The position numbers were made by a program, and so were the translations under genes. A stretch of 64,000 bases of DNA from Diabrotica undecimpunctata (taxonomy: Eukaryota > Arthropoda > Insecta > Coleoptera > Chrysomelidae). The stretch spans positions 70,968,141 through 71,032,140 of the forward strand of contig NC_092809.1 of the NCBI RefSeq assembly GCF_040954645.1. Direction: 5' to 3'. The notes under the pieces were generated by a model. The model saw only the letters and a list, made by a program, of their open reading frames with translations. It had not been told where the DNA came from and ran no database searches. This document shows positions 1 through 12,634 of this stretch, piece after piece. Within the stretch, counting starts at the first letter, position 1, and every line of letters begins with the position of its first letter.

Positions 1-541
1 CTACTGGGAGCATTGAGTTTACATGTGAATCAGCAAAACTGCAGATATTGGTGTAAAGAGAATACTCATTGGATGACTGAGGTAGACAATCAGCACCCCC
101 AAAACAGTAAACTTGAAAGATATCTTGATCTTTTATAAAATAAAGTTATATGCACGCTTACAGACATTTTTTCAAATAAATATGACATCAATTTACCCAA
201 TGAAAATATATGGTTTCAGAAAGACGGAGCACTTCTGCAGTTTGCAATTCCTGTTCGTGGTTTTTTAAACTGATGTTTTCCTAGGAGATAAATTGGTAGA
301 CGAGGAACGATAGAGTGGCCCCCAAGATCTCCAGATCTTATACCACTTGATTTTTTTTATGGTGTTACTTCAAATCAAAAGTTTACATCGATCGACTACA
401 AGATTTAAAAAATAGAATTAGATTGGAAATTCGAAATATGATTACGCAGAAATAATTATCCACAATGTTCATGAAGATTGTTGTGGTCGGTTCAACTACT
501 GCCAAGAGGCAGGTGAGTGGCAATTTATACATTTAATTTAA
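1..541 (+). pseudogene. DD41D mariner-like transposase, C-terminal half, degenerate
   Basis: The plus strand reads as the catalytic C-terminal half of a Tc1/mariner-superfamily transposase, cut by the window edge. A WFQKDG motif holds the second catalytic Asp (codon 223-225). The block EWPPRSPDLIPLDFF holds the third Asp (codon 349-351). Forty-one residues lie between the two, the spacing of the DD41D (rosa-type) group. Several frameshifts break the reading frame, and the final residues GEWQFIHLI end at a TAA at 539-541. The copy is dead. The same family appears at 13829-15252. Confidence 0.75.
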
Positions 542-806
542 GCTGAAAGCAATTTGTATTTGTCAAATAAACATTTTTGTCCAATTTTTAACAGCAATAA
601 AATGTATTTTGTATTGAATAAAATTACACATATACTTCTTATTGTGTAACTTAATTTAATTTAAAAATTAAATATTGTTGGCTAACCTGTATAAATAATT
701 ATGATGACAATTGTCATTTAAAAAAAATCATCGATTCATTATCACGCTCAGATGGATAACGTCACTATGATAGTATGATATACATTAAAGTACCGCGATT
801 GTAGTG

Positions 807-1560
<754 letters not shown>

Positions 1561-1610
1561 AAAACTATTTTTGTTGTTAGAATACCGACAAAACGAGAAA
1601 ATTTACTTAT

Positions 1611-1876
1611 TGTTACGAACATGCATTCAGCGTGGCCCGTGTAACGGCTGCATCTCGCAAGCGACTAGAACTTTCCAGCGATATCAAGTGCGAGAGAGAA
1701 CAACCCGTCACGTAGGCGAATTAGAGGTGGGAATGTTCTAGAACATAGTAACTTTGGTATATATATGTAACGATGTTATGAGTTGAGTTAGTTGATAAGA
1801 GAGTACCGAACTGTAAACTTATAAATAAATATATTTATATAAATTCGAACCGCTCGTTTTATTTAAAAACGGTGCA
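1611..1876 (+). repeat. Candidate solo LTR (Gypsy-like)
   Basis: The segment starts TGTTACG and contains a TATA-like stretch near 1760 and AATAAA near 1823. It reads like a Gypsy-family LTR with a GC-richer U3. I find neither gag/pol next to it nor a clear target duplication, and the right boundary (a CA at 1875-1876) is a guess. Confidence 0.35.
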
Positions 1877-1879
1877 ATA

Positions 1880-3984
1880 ATATAATGTTATTTTTTATTT
1901 GAACATATGTATTTTTTTATATTTTATGGAAATAAATATTCATTAAAGGTGAGCCATTTATTACTAGTACTGTTTCGTACAAATAATTGTTTAAGTAATT
2001 CAGGTGTACCTGTGCTAAAAGATACTAGAGGACCGTTTTTCTAATTCAATGTCATTAAATTTCATTTGACAATAGGAATTACATTTAATCCTTGAATCAG
2101 TCATAAGTTTGTTAATTTATAAAGGATAAAGGTTTTTCTCAAAAAAATGTATTTTACAAGGATTATTTTTCTTCATCTAAGGCATCTATAAAATAAGAAA
2201 ATAGTTTTTATGACAATCAATTCGTTCTAAAATCTTGATTATTTTTTAATAATAACCACACGCCTATGACGTCGATTTCCTTTCCTCTCAGACCCGCAAA
2301 GGGCTACATTGAAAATATGAATCACCCGCTACAATTGTGGTACTTTAGTTATATATGCCAAAAAATCATAATTTACGAATAATTCTCTCAAAAAAATATA
2401 TTCCATAATTTTGCCCCTCACTGTATTATTTACAGTATATAAGACAAAACGTGTTTTATCGAAATGTTATATTTTTGAATAAAAAATTCTATTTAACAGA
2501 CCGTTCTAACAATTTGATCATCTACTATACACTCATTTATTAAATTGAAAATTCTGTGCTATAAGGTCATGTTGTTATTCTTGTTTTACATGGGCAAATT
2601 ATTTATTAGGTATAATGGGGCGATTAATGTTGGCGAGCTTGTTCAAAAAATGTACACTATAATCATTCATACTGTCTGAAGTAAATAATTTATTCAATAT
2701 GATGTAGAGAACAATAACATGAGCCATGTTAATGATAACATGAACCAAAATACAAAAATTACCGTATATTATACGTTAGTTACTGTTACTTTTACACTAT
2801 TGTACTGTTACACGATAAATAACTACAGCGAACATAATATCTGTTAAATATTGTATTTATGCGGGATTAAACCACAATTGATTGTAACGAGAATTACATT
2901 TTACATTTGTTTTGACTTTTTGATTTCAAATTCCGGAAATCGTTTTCACAAAAATTTTATAAATTAAAAAAATATTAGATTTTTCCTGTAAACCATTTGA
3001 CACATGACATGCTTGCTATCGATCTAGTAGGCAAGTAGCCATATTTTGAGTGAAATTCTGAGAGGTGTTGTTGTACCCTCTGATTTATATCAAATTGTGA
3101 CATTTCTGTGTTCATGTAGTTATTATACATGATGTATGATGTGTATCTGACCTATTAACTCATTAATGTTGGTATATTCTTATTACTGAATTCTTATTTC
3201 AGTATTGGTAACCAGATCCTGCTACATTCTTTTTTCCTACAAGATGAGGGCAGCTTCTTTAATTTTGCTCTTTTTGCTGTTTTTTCTTTCATGACTACTA
3301 ATGCATCTTTCCATTGTACTTTGTGTTCATTGTCCCAGGCATGTTTGTATATCTAGGATTTGTCGAAGTTTATGTTTTTGATGATGATTCACGTTCTCGC
3401 AAAAATTGCTTCATTCCTATGGTATTTCATAAACAGAGCTCTATGATCTCCCCTGTGTGTTGTTTGATTTTGTGCAGAATAGATATGTGTTGGCTGTTTT
3501 GAATGCTGTTGTATGATGTTGTGACTGCTGTGTTCAACTCAAAAACATAGCTATTTGTCTACAAGATCGAGGTCAAGTAGTTAACTGTCAAATTGGATGT
3601 TATACTATAGTACCAAAATTGTAGCGAGTGAGTCATATTTTCAACGTAGACCTTTGCGGGTCTGAGAATAAAGGAAAACGACGAGTCAAAGGCGTGCGGT
3701 TATTATTAAAATTAATTGTCATAAAAAATATTTTCTTATTTTATAGATGCCTTAGATAAAGAAAGGTAATCCTTGTTCAATACATTTTTTGGGGAAAACC
3801 CTTTATTCGTTTAAATTAACAAACTTATGACTGATTCAAGGATTAAATTTAATTTCCTATTGTCAAATGAAATATAATGACATGGGATTAGAAAAAGCGT
3901 CGTCTAGTAACTTTTAGCACAGGTAGAAGTGAATTACTTTCACACACATAAAATATAAAAAATATGTTCAAAGAAAAACTTACT
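1880..3984. repeat. Large inverted repeat, arms about 1880-2350 and 3600-3984
   Basis: The left arm read forward matches the right arm read on the minus strand over several hundred bases with many small differences. Shared blocks include the TTGAACATAT...TATATTTTATG stretch, ACCTGTGCTAAAAG, the ATGACTGATTCAAGG region and the TTTGCGGGTCTGAG region. The left arm carries about 60 extra bases after 1928. The right arm begins exactly at the stop codon of the minus-strand transposase ending at 3985, so the arm may be that transposon's 3' terminal region present in two opposed copies. Within the 1.25-kb interior, the minus strand at about 3240-3500 has a short HAWDNEHKVQW block weakly reminiscent of Penelope-like GIY-YIG tails. 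Confidence 0.7.
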
Positions 3985-5320
3985 TTATAATATAATCTCA
4001 TCTGAGTCATCTACGTCATCTTCAGATCCATCAGTAGTATCTTCGCCTAGATCCACAACAACTGGTTCCATGGTAATTTCAATGAATTTATCAAGGTTCC
4101 ACATATTCTGCTCTTCTTTCAGTACATACTCCATACATTTTATCCACGACTGTGAGGTCACATTTTTAACGACACTATTAAGCAGATTTTTTACATCATT
4201 TAATTTGAAAATAACATTGTTCCTCGATACTTTATTTTTTATTTGAGTCCTTGTTTTATCGGATGTAACTCACAATGGTATGGCGGAAATCGAACTACAA
4301 TTAAGCCTAGTTTTCGCGCCATTTCATCTACTACATATTTAATATATTTATCTCTATGACACCACACTAAGATTAGTAACTCGATTTTCAAAATTGGTTC
4401 ATTGAATTTAATATTGTTTTTATTAAGCCAATCCACAATCTCAGCTTTTATCCATTTAGTGGCTGGTAACTGTTCCACACGTCGACGGTGATTTGGAGCG
4501 TTATCCATAACAATAACAGATCCTGGTTCGATTTTTGACAAAATATATTCTTCTTCTTCAAGTGCCGTCTCCATCAATGGAGGTTAGCGGTTATGGTGGC
4601 AAACGTTTGTCTATCTTCAGCTGTTCTTAAGAGTTCCTCAAATCCAAGTCCTGTCCAGTTTCTGATATTACGTAACCAGGACAATTTTTTTCTTCCAATT
4701 CCTCGCTTTCCTTCTATTTTGCCTTTTATTATCAACTGAGGGATGTAGTATTTCTCGTTGCGCAACAAATGCCCTAAATAACTGGTTTTTCTTCTTTTGA
4801 CTGTTCTCAATAGTTCTTTTACAAAATATATGAAAACCATTTTTCATAATGATCTGCATCCATTTCCTCATTTAAACCTCTTTCCAACAAATCCTGAGTA
4901 GCTACCAATATGGCTAATAAGGCGTTTTCCCTTTTCCAATGGAGCTTTTAAACCTGTCGACAAACCATTTGGGAAAGCTTGTCGTTTGTTTTTCACATTT
5001 AAATCCTGACGATTTTTTTTTCACAGTACGTCCTTCATTTGACCATGTTTCATCTGTAGATATAATATTTTTTCCATGTGTTCGAAATTCTGCTATTTGT
5101 TTTATAGTCCTTTTTGAAATAAAATTTATGTACTGCACGACGAATGGCCTGTTTCGTTGTATCGTGCAATTTTATTTGTTTCCTTCCTCTCATTTCAACC
5201 TTCAAAGTATTATTATCGTTTGTTTCATCGTCTGTTTTAACCACTCTGTACACTTTGAAACTTTTGTTAAGATACAACATATTGTAACTACAGTAAAAGC
5301 CAAATAAAGTTGCGTGCACG
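3985..5320 (-). pseudogene. DDE transposase of the IS630/Tc1-like 'VIVMDNAPNH' family, interrupted
   Basis: Read on the minus strand, pieces of one transposase follow each other: a basic N-terminal region (about 5319-5050), the first catalytic block STDETW, then a block NEEMDADHYEKWFSYIL that is split by a retrotransposon insertion. Next come VIVMDNAPNH with the second Asp and FPPYHCELHPI with the position of the third acidic residue. That last position reads AAA (Lys) instead of Glu. After a frameshift the acidic C-terminal tail ends at the TAA at 3985-3987. Removing the insertion at 4549-4820 restores the frame exactly at the junction. Two related copies lie at 5640-8466 and 9943-12333. Confidence 0.8.
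4549..4820 (-). mobile_element. Non-LTR retrotransposon 3' fragment with 11-bp target duplications
   Basis: The insert encodes the last part of an endonuclease/reverse transcriptase protein: KRRKTSYLGHLLRNE, then KGKIEGKRGIGRKKLSW, then WTGLGFEELLRTAEDR. It ends in a (GAA)n-like tail. The target sequence ATATATTTTGT is duplicated on both sides (plus-strand 4538-4548 and 4821-4831). Severe 5' truncation plus a target duplication is the signature of target-primed reverse transcription. The same 3' end is seen near 20648, 41290 and 63571. Confidence 0.9.
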
Positions 5321-5639
5321 TCACCAAGGTCGTAATTCTATTGTGTGTGGCTACATTTCTATAGAAAAGTGTATGTTACTTTAGTTTGCTAAACAATGAC
5401 TTCTAAAAATAACCCGATCATTAAAAAAACTTTTGTAACAAAATAATGTATATACAATATAGCTTTTTTGGATTTAGACGTCCCTCATTGTAAAATTTTG
5501 TGTTGAAATGTTCATGAAGAAACCACCAATTAATGACGGAGTATTAGTCACTACCAGAAACATTGTCATGTTGCCGCGTTGTTTGTTTAGTTTCCAATCA
5601 GTGTTCTGTGACTTTTGTACTCGTGGTATCATCGATTTT
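5321..5639. other. No gene recognised
   Basis: AT-rich sequence between two transposase remnants. I see no open frame, repeat or signal that I can name. Confidence 0.6.
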
Positions 5640-8466
5640 TGAGGTTATCTTATAAAAAACATTTATTTATTTGTCAAAACGCCCAAACAGCTGAATAGTC
5701 AATGCAAAGAACTTGTGACTTCATTAGTTAACTATTTTGAAGAAGAAAGGAATAATAATGGCCCTTTGTTACCCTTAAACGCTGTGCAAGAGGTAATATG
5801 CGAATAAAATATCATTACTTTACTTTACAAAAATTTGTATTATTAGAGTGTAGCTGCTGCTTTAAAAATCAGTGTAAGAACAGTAAGCAGCATAATGCCA
5901 AATGCAGAAAAAAGGTGAACAGTTCGAGTCACCAAAGAAAAAGTGTTGCACTAATAAACGAGTAACAAATACAACAACTTTAAATACAAGCTCTATTCGT
6001 GATACCATTTACAATATGTACCAGAGAACTAAGTATGATTATAACAATATAGGTACATTTAACATAATTTTATTTCTGTATGATTTTAGAAGAGCACGTA
6101 ACGGTTCAGTCATTGTGGTCCCAACTGAAAGATAAAGAATTATTTATTGGTATTTCCACTTCTTTAAAAAGATTGTTCAAAGAACTTGAGTTTGAGTGGA
6201 TGAAGGATAATCCACGACGAAGACTTATGGAATTACCTAACGTTGTTTGTAAAAGAGTACAATTCTTGAGAACTTAAAAAGAAGCGAAGGATGAAGGTAT
6301 ATACAGGGTGTCTCAGAGTAGATTTTAGTATTTAAAACTTACCTTACGCCGACCCTGTTCGAAATTCCATGGAAACGATGCATCAGCCGTGTAGCCGACA
6401 CGTGCGGATTTCAGTTACCATGGAAAAGTGGACGAAGATGCAGCGCGCCTACATGGTTGAGGCGTATTTTAAAGCCAACGATTCCTATATAGTGCACGCA
6501 TGGGTAAAGAAATTTAGAGAAGAAGGAGTTGTCACAAATGTGAAACATCCAGGCAAACCAAAAACTATTCGAACTCCTGTCAATATTGAAAGAGTTCGAC
6601 GTGCTGTGAATGGTAATCCTCGGCGTTCACTTCGCAAACATGCACAAGCGCTAAATTTGTCTCGTGCTAGTATCCAGCGTATTTTAAAGTAGGATTTAAG
6701 TTTTCACCCTTATAAAATTCAGTTAAACCAATATTTGAAAAAAACTGATCACTTACTGAGGAAAAATTTTTCTGAGGAGATGATGACTCGTTTTTGGGAT
6801 GACGGTGGCTTAAGAACGGATTATTTTCAGTGACGAGGCTCACTTTCACCTTAATGGATATGTCAACAAGCACAATGCTCGCTACTGGTGTCCTGAAAAT
6901 CCAAATGAATTACACCAGAAACAGTTGCATTCAAGAAAGGTGACGGTTTGGTGTGGCATGTCTGCATCGGAGATCATCTGACCTTATTTGTTTAAGATGC
7001 TAGAGGACGCACGCTAACTGTTAATAGTACACGATACACTGCCATGTTGCGAAATTGGCTACGTCCAGAATTGAATAATTTTCCAGGGTATAATCCAGGC
7101 AATACATGGTTCCAGCAAGACGGTGCTACGCCACACACAGCGAACATTTCAATAAACGCCCACAGAAACAGAAATGTTTCCAGGCACACTGATTTCACAA
7201 AATGGTGATATTCGTTTTCCCCCAAGATCTCCTGACCTTACCCCTTTAGATTTTTTTCTGTGGGGGTATATAAAGAACATCGTCTACGCTAACCCACTAG
7301 CCACCATCGAAGAACTGAAGCAAAATATTCGCAACGCTATTAAGAACATTCCAGTGGATATGTGTGAGCGCGTCTTTCTCAATTTGCGCTCCAGATTGCA
7401 AGAGTGCTACGAGCGAGATGATCAACATCTAACCGACGTATTATTTAAGAAATAAAATCCGCGTTTTCTGTGTGTCTATTTGCCTAATAAATGTTTTTCT
7501 AACAGGTTCTGAAACCGAGTTTTATTGATTTAAAAACTAAAATCTACTCTGAGACACCCTGTACCAATTCGTGTTTGTCAATGATACTTGGATATTTCAA
7601 AATGGGATCATTGGTCATTCTTGGCAAAATGAAAATATATAAAGAGTGTTAAAACCACTAAAACGAATGGCAAAAGGTTTGTTGTATTAACATAAGTTGT
7701 TATATGAACATTTAAATGATATCATTGCAGATATATTATACTCCATGCTGGAAATGAAACCGGATTTATGGATTTATAGAGGGTGCTGAAGCATTATTTT
7801 GTTCAAAAACTCAACTTAGTGATTATCATTGGGAAATGAACCAGGCAAATGTCTTGAAATGGTTTGAATATCAGTTGCTGCAAAACTTAGAGAATCCTTC
7901 TCTAATTGTACTTGATAATGCACCTTATCACAGTATGTTATTGCATAAAACTCCGAATACAGGATGGTCAAAAAGTTCTATTGAGGAGTGGTTGACAGAA
8001 AAAAACATTCCCTATTCCCATAATGATGTTCAAAACAGAACTGTTGCGCATCGTTTCTCAGTAAAGATACAGATATAATCTTACATATAAATGTAATTTA
8101 TTTTAAACATTTTTTTAAAAATAAACCACAAACCAAGTATATAGTGGACGATATGGCAGAACGGTATGGACACAAAGTTTTGTATCAAACACAAATTGTA
8201 TCTTTAACCCCAATGAATTAATTTGGGGCATAGCAAAATAATTACAATAGGCATATTGGTAGAGATGGTAACAGCGCTAACAACTGCCTAAACATATGAT
8301 ATGAGGCACTTTACATGATTACTCCTGATATGTGGAAAAACTCTATAAATCATACTGAAAGAGAAATACTTAAATGGTATGAGAGAGAAAGAATATTTGA
8401 TTGTCAAGAAATTAGTCCAATAGTAATAAATTTTAATAGTGGAGAGAGTGACACTAATGTGGAATA
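5640..8466 (+). pseudogene. DDE transposase of the 'LIVLDNAPYH' family, split by a nested mariner-like element
   Basis: The plus strand carries a transposase in order: a helix-turn-helix-like N-terminus (ALKISVRTVSSIM, about 5850-5890), RRRLMELPNVVCKRVQFLR ending near 6274, then the 1258-bp insertion at 6304-7561. It continues at FVFVNDTWIFQNG (first catalytic Asp) and SLIVLDNAPYHS (second Asp, near 7910). A C-terminal block at about 8110-8466 contains YIVDDMAERYGHKV and an acidic tail ending in TAG. In the third catalytic block the reading LTPMN replaces the usual NPIE. Multiple stops and frameshifts make it inactive. It is related to, but clearly diverged from, the copies at 3985-5320 and 9943-12333. 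Confidence 0.75.
6304..7561 (+). mobile_element. Complete mariner-like element, 1258 bp, TA target duplication
   Basis: Both ends share about 33 bp of inverted terminal repeat beginning CAGGGTGTCTCAGAGTAG, with one mismatch, and TA flanks each side (6302-6303, 7562-7563). The plus strand encodes an inactive transposase. It has an N-terminal helix-turn-helix at about 6369-6692, where a 107-residue open frame contains KHPGKPKTIRTP and the RRSLRKHAQAL helix. This is followed by WFQQDGATPHTA (second Asp at 7119-7121) and PRSPDLTPLDFFLWG (third Asp at 7249-7251). The nucleotide distance between the Asp codons is 130, not a multiple of three, so an indel lies between them. The corrected spacing fits the DD41D group. 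The element sits inside an older transposase gene. Confidence 0.92.
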
Positions 8467-9589
8467 GATTCAGAAAATGTTTAGTTCGTTTATGTTGTTT
8501 TTTTTTAATGTCATGTTTTGTCTTTGAAAATACGTTCATTATTAAAAAATATTTTATTCTATTGCTTGTGGTTTTATTTTCGTTATATTTAAATAACAAT
8601 AATAACAATAACAAAAAACAAATGAAAAAAAACACTCATTTTCAAATTTCATTTAATATAGTGTGAAATTTGCTACCTTCACCTTTTTTTTGTTTACTTC
8701 AGTTCTTTTCTGTTAATTTTTATACTTCATGAACCATCTGACAACGCTGCAAATGTTCACAATGATGACGTGAACACAACTTTAGTTGGCTTTCACTGTA
8801 CATCGCTTACAATCTTATTTTGTTCTCTGGCTCAAAGTCTTTCAAACACAATAATTCCGATCATAGCTTTTTCTTTGCGTGTTAAATTGTGACGTTTTTT
8901 TTTTTTATATACGGTTCACTATTATTACTATAAATTTCCTCCTTTTGTCGGAACAAAAATAATTTTTTAAGGGTAAGCGTGGAATTTTACTGGGCTATAA
9001 ACAACTATTAAAACATGAGGTACTCTACTCACTACAATTATTGTGGTACTTTATTGTACAAAGCGCCAATAGATAACATCTACAGGTTAACGTAAAAAAA
9101 TAATATTTTTTGAAAACGATATCCGGATTGAAAATAGAAACACAAAAAAGTAATAAATACAAAAATTAAAATAGAATAAAGGTCAACAGTAAAAGAAACA
9201 AGGAAGTCTAAAATGTTGACCAGCGTGTTCCATGACAAAACAATTGATTACATTCAGACAAATGAAGATAATTAAAAGCAGAATTAATTGTTGCTAATTA
9301 AGTCCGAATAAGATGAAAACCAGTAAAGTCTACAGTATTTTATAAATTCTAAAATAACGAAAACCAATTTAAGTACACGGTAAAAACGAATTGATTGTTT
9401 TGTTCTTGAAATTCTTGGCAATAAATCAAAAAATTTCCAGACTAGCAATTATTTTTAAACCATTTTCCACGCGCTTTTTTTTTCAAAGACAAAACTTAAA
9501 GGTAAACCTAAAAGATATTTGATCGATTAAAATTAAAAATTATCCGAAATTTTTTTAGGGTTATAAGTAAGTAAAAAAGTAAAGGGGAT
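8467..9589. other. No gene recognised
   Basis: Very AT-rich sequence downstream of a transposase stop codon. Open frames on both strands around 8288-8666 are low-complexity. I see no terminal repeats that would close the preceding transposon. Confidence 0.6.
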
Positions 9590-9890
9590 GGAATGTGTGG
9601 ACAGAAATAATAATAATAATGACGAAGGACTGGACGCAAAATTGCGCCCTGGGGAAACGACTGCTGAGGAAAATTAAATTATTGCGTAGAGATATTGGAT
9701 AAATTACGGAATACATCCGAGGAGTAAGAAGTCGAAAAGTAATCAAAAGAGCTGAAGAAATATTGCTGAACACTCAAAGATACTTACAACATGATCCACA
9801 ACACAACTCAACACTGACTGGACACATTAAAACAAAAACTCTCCGTTTATTCTACGACTTTTCCAAACCTACTCGTACTATCTCCGTTAA
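9590..9890 (+). mobile_element. Probable non-LTR retrotransposon fragment (upstream of RT)
   Basis: With one internal stop the plus strand reads LGKRLLRKIKLLRRDIG, then TEYIRGVRSRKVIKRAEEI. This resembles the basic region found before the reverse transcriptase in the R2/R4-like non-LTR family whose C-terminus lies at 58685-59947. The match is from memory of the family. The fragment is short and frameshifted after about 9790. Confidence 0.45.
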
Positions 9891-10192
9891 TATCATATAT
9901 CACATAACATATCTTTGACAGTATGCTTGAAAATTACAACTACAGTACATTCAAACAACTTACAACTCTAAACGATTAATGGAATTCGCAGAAAACCTTT
10001 CGTTGTAGTAAAAGGCACGGTAAACTGCACTAATGTTCTTCATAATATTTAACACTTTCCTAAATTTTAGGTATAAAATAAATATATGTGTCATTAACCC
10101 GTTGTTCATAGTTTTGCATATTTTGTTACATTTTTTTTTTAATAAATAGTATTCTTGCATAATATTATTTAACTTAAATTTATTTCACCTAC

Positions 10193-10225
10193 TTGTTTAA
10201 TAATTGTTTAATAATTGTTTAATAA
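10193..10225. repeat. Three tandem copies of an 11-bp unit
   Basis: The unit TTGTTTAATAA is repeated three times perfectly. It lies inside the 2391-bp transposon just inside its left terminal repeat. Confidence 0.9.
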
Positions 10226-10740
10226 TTATAATATCCATAACCATGCTATAGATAATTTATGTTCAAAGTAGATATACAAAGTACTAAAATATCACGTTTA
10301 ATTTTTGTTTAAAAATTCTTCGGAGTAAACTAGAACATTTTGTCAATTTAAATAGTGGTGGTTAGATTGACCATATGTCTGTTAGGTTAGAGTATACCGT
10401 TTTTGAGACGTCTGCGATTACGTGTTAAAGTTGTTAATATATTTAACTTTTTATTTTCAAATGAAAATACTTGTACCAAAAATAAAATAATTGTGGAAAA
10501 CATTTTAATTTGTTTATGTACGGTTTCCAACCATTTTTAAACTTTTTATCAACCATAATTAAATTACAATCGGCATTACTAATGATCATTGGGCTAATTT
10601 GCTTAATGTGTTTAGGATCTTTGTAAGCGGTTATATATTTTACCTCTCAAGCACAACGGTTAGAAAGTGTCTGTCATATTGATCTAAACTCAGTATATTG
10701 TAATTCAAACGTGTAGTTTTAAGTGACCAACATACCTAGA

Positions 10741-12016
10741 CGTAAGTTGCATATTGATGAATTAATTGCAAATATGCATAAATACTTTACCATGGAAAGA
10801 GACAATGGTGGTCATTATTATGTATACATCAACGCGATTGTGACGCACTCGGGATAAGTGAAAGTAAACTAAAAACTGTAATGAAGACTGTCCGAGATTC
10901 TCAAGATGTTACTGTGACTGAGTATCACGAAGACAAGAAAACAACTCGTAAACATTATAGGAGCATTGACTTACCTGATGGGAGAAAAATTTGAAATTCG
11001 CAATATTTTGTATCGAATGCGCTAAAACAATCAAAATGTGAGTTTAGATACTTTAATGAAAAAAAAAAAGAGAAAGACAAGTTTCTGAAATTAAGAGGAC
11101 TCGCCTTTGGAAAGTGTTAAGAGGTTTAGGATTTAAATTCAAAAAAGAAAATAATAGGTTACTTTTATGCGAAAGGAGTAGTGTGGTTCACAAAAGAATT
11201 AAATTTTTGGGAGAATATACTATATTATAGACTTAAATCTGAAAATGCAACATTCGTATACTTATATGAGACATGGATATTTGCAAAGGGTAAAATTAAA
11301 AGAATTTGGCAAGACGACAGTATAAAACCAATAAAACACACACATTATTCTTCATGCAGGAAGGAAAGAAGCCTTTATAGAAAACGCAGATATGATTTTT
11401 TCTTCAAAATCACAATCTGCTGATTACCATGAAAACATGAATGCAGATATGTTTGTTAAATGGCTTGCGGAGAAACTGTTACCTAGTCTGAGTGAACCAT
11501 CAGTTATAGTTTTAGATAATGCACCTTACCATTCGGAGATTTTGGAGAAACAACTAAAACAGTCGAGCATAAAAAATTCGTTAGTTAAAAATAATATCAA
11601 TTTTCCCAAATACGCCTTCAAATCAGAGTTACTGGAAATTTCGAAACGTAATGAAAAACCAACAGTTTATATAGTTGACCAAATTGTATCAAGTTATGGA
11701 CATCAAGTACTACGGTTACCGCCGCATCAGTTTAATCCCATCGAGCACATCTGGGGCCTGGGGTATATGTAAAACGTATTATGATAATCACTTTGGATGC
11801 AGTGGATATAGTGGACGATGCAGTTGGGGAAATGTGGCAAGAAGCTCTTAAAACTGGAATTCCAGAAATATGGGCCAAAACTGTAAATAAATGTGAAAAA
11901 TTAGTAGAAGAGTGGTGGATCCAAGAAAATAAAATTAGAGTGAAATTAATTCAGTGATTATAGATTTACATAATGATAGCGGTAGTAAATTTAGTGACGA
12001 TGATGATGATTTATAA
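10741..12016 (+). pseudogene. Transposase of the 2391-bp element, degenerate
   Basis: A basic N-terminal region is broken by stops from about 10860 to 11200. The block VYLYETWIFAKG follows, where the usual first catalytic Asp of the DETWIF motif reads Tyr. A 126-residue open frame (11392-11772) carries SVIVLDNAPYHSE with the second Asp and QFNPIEHIWG with the Glu intact. A frameshift near 11765 and an acidic tail (SDDDDDL) ending at 12016 complete it. The lost Asp alone would inactivate the enzyme. Frames also shift between the N-terminal and catalytic parts. Confidence 0.82.
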
Positions 12017-12333
12017 ATTTAAATAATCAGTAAGTACACTATTATAACGTTATTTACAAAATAATTGTACAGCAGGTTAACCATTATATTTAAGTATACA
12101 TTCATTATTAGCCAAATAAACAATAAAATTTAAAATTCCATTTGAATTTTTGCTCCTCATTTTATACAAATTAACTCTTAACTGATATTTCAGGCAAAAA
12201 CATTCTAAACAAAGTAAGTAAATAAAAAGATTATGGAGAAATCCTGTGCAGTTTACCATGCTTTTTACTACAACGAAAGGTTTTCTGCGAATGCCATTAA
12301 TCGTTTAGAGGTGTAAGTTTGTTGAATGTACTG

Positions 12334-12634
12334 TACAAGCTCTATTGGGGCTTTACGATGCTCACGAATCAACCAGTGGAACATAATAGACTGGATCTCA
12401 TGTTAGTTTATAAACTAACTAGATAAATAACACTTATTGATGACAACAGACGATACCTATTGTTCTTTCTACTACTGATGTCATTCCAAAGAACAACCTA
12501 GAAAACACAAAATACTCGGGCCTTAGTGAAAACATCCCTATTACCGTGCAAAAAGCAAACACAGCAGCGTACCAGGTCATTGTTATTAGGTACACATAAA
12601 AAATTTAAATATATTTGCTTAAATGTGTACTTAC
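12334..12634. other. Start of kinase intron 3; no later exon seen
   Basis: Minus-strand intron sequence next to the exon 3 donor (GTAAGT). I searched the minus strand from here to base 1 for the next CK1 exon (the TARYASINAHLG region and beyond) and saw none. Intron 3 is therefore probably longer than 12.6 kb and the rest of the gene lies outside the window. Confidence 0.65.

Larger units (their letters stand above)
9943..12333 (+). mobile_element. Complete DDE DNA transposon, 2391 bp, 88-bp TIRs, TA duplication
   Basis: The two ends match as inverted repeats over 88 bp (9943-10030 and 12246-12333) with six mismatches by my hand alignment. Both start CAGTACATTCAA, and TA flanks each side at 9941-9942 and 12334-12335. 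This end structure is typical of the Tc1/mariner/IS630 superfamily. The element lies about 300 bp beyond exon 3 of the kinase gene and contains the transposase remnant at about 10741-12016. It is the clearest complete copy of the 'VIVLDNAPYH' transposase family in the window and supplies its end sequence. Confidence 0.95.

Noticed and set aside
3240..3500. Penelope-like GIY-YIG tail on the minus strand
   Set aside because: Only one short motif fits and the GIY and YIG boxes are missing, so it is noted in the inverted-repeat entry but not called.
8288..8666. Overlapping open frames on both strands
   Set aside because: Low-complexity AT-rich sequence covering the tail of a dead transposase; no motif, and strand-symmetric.
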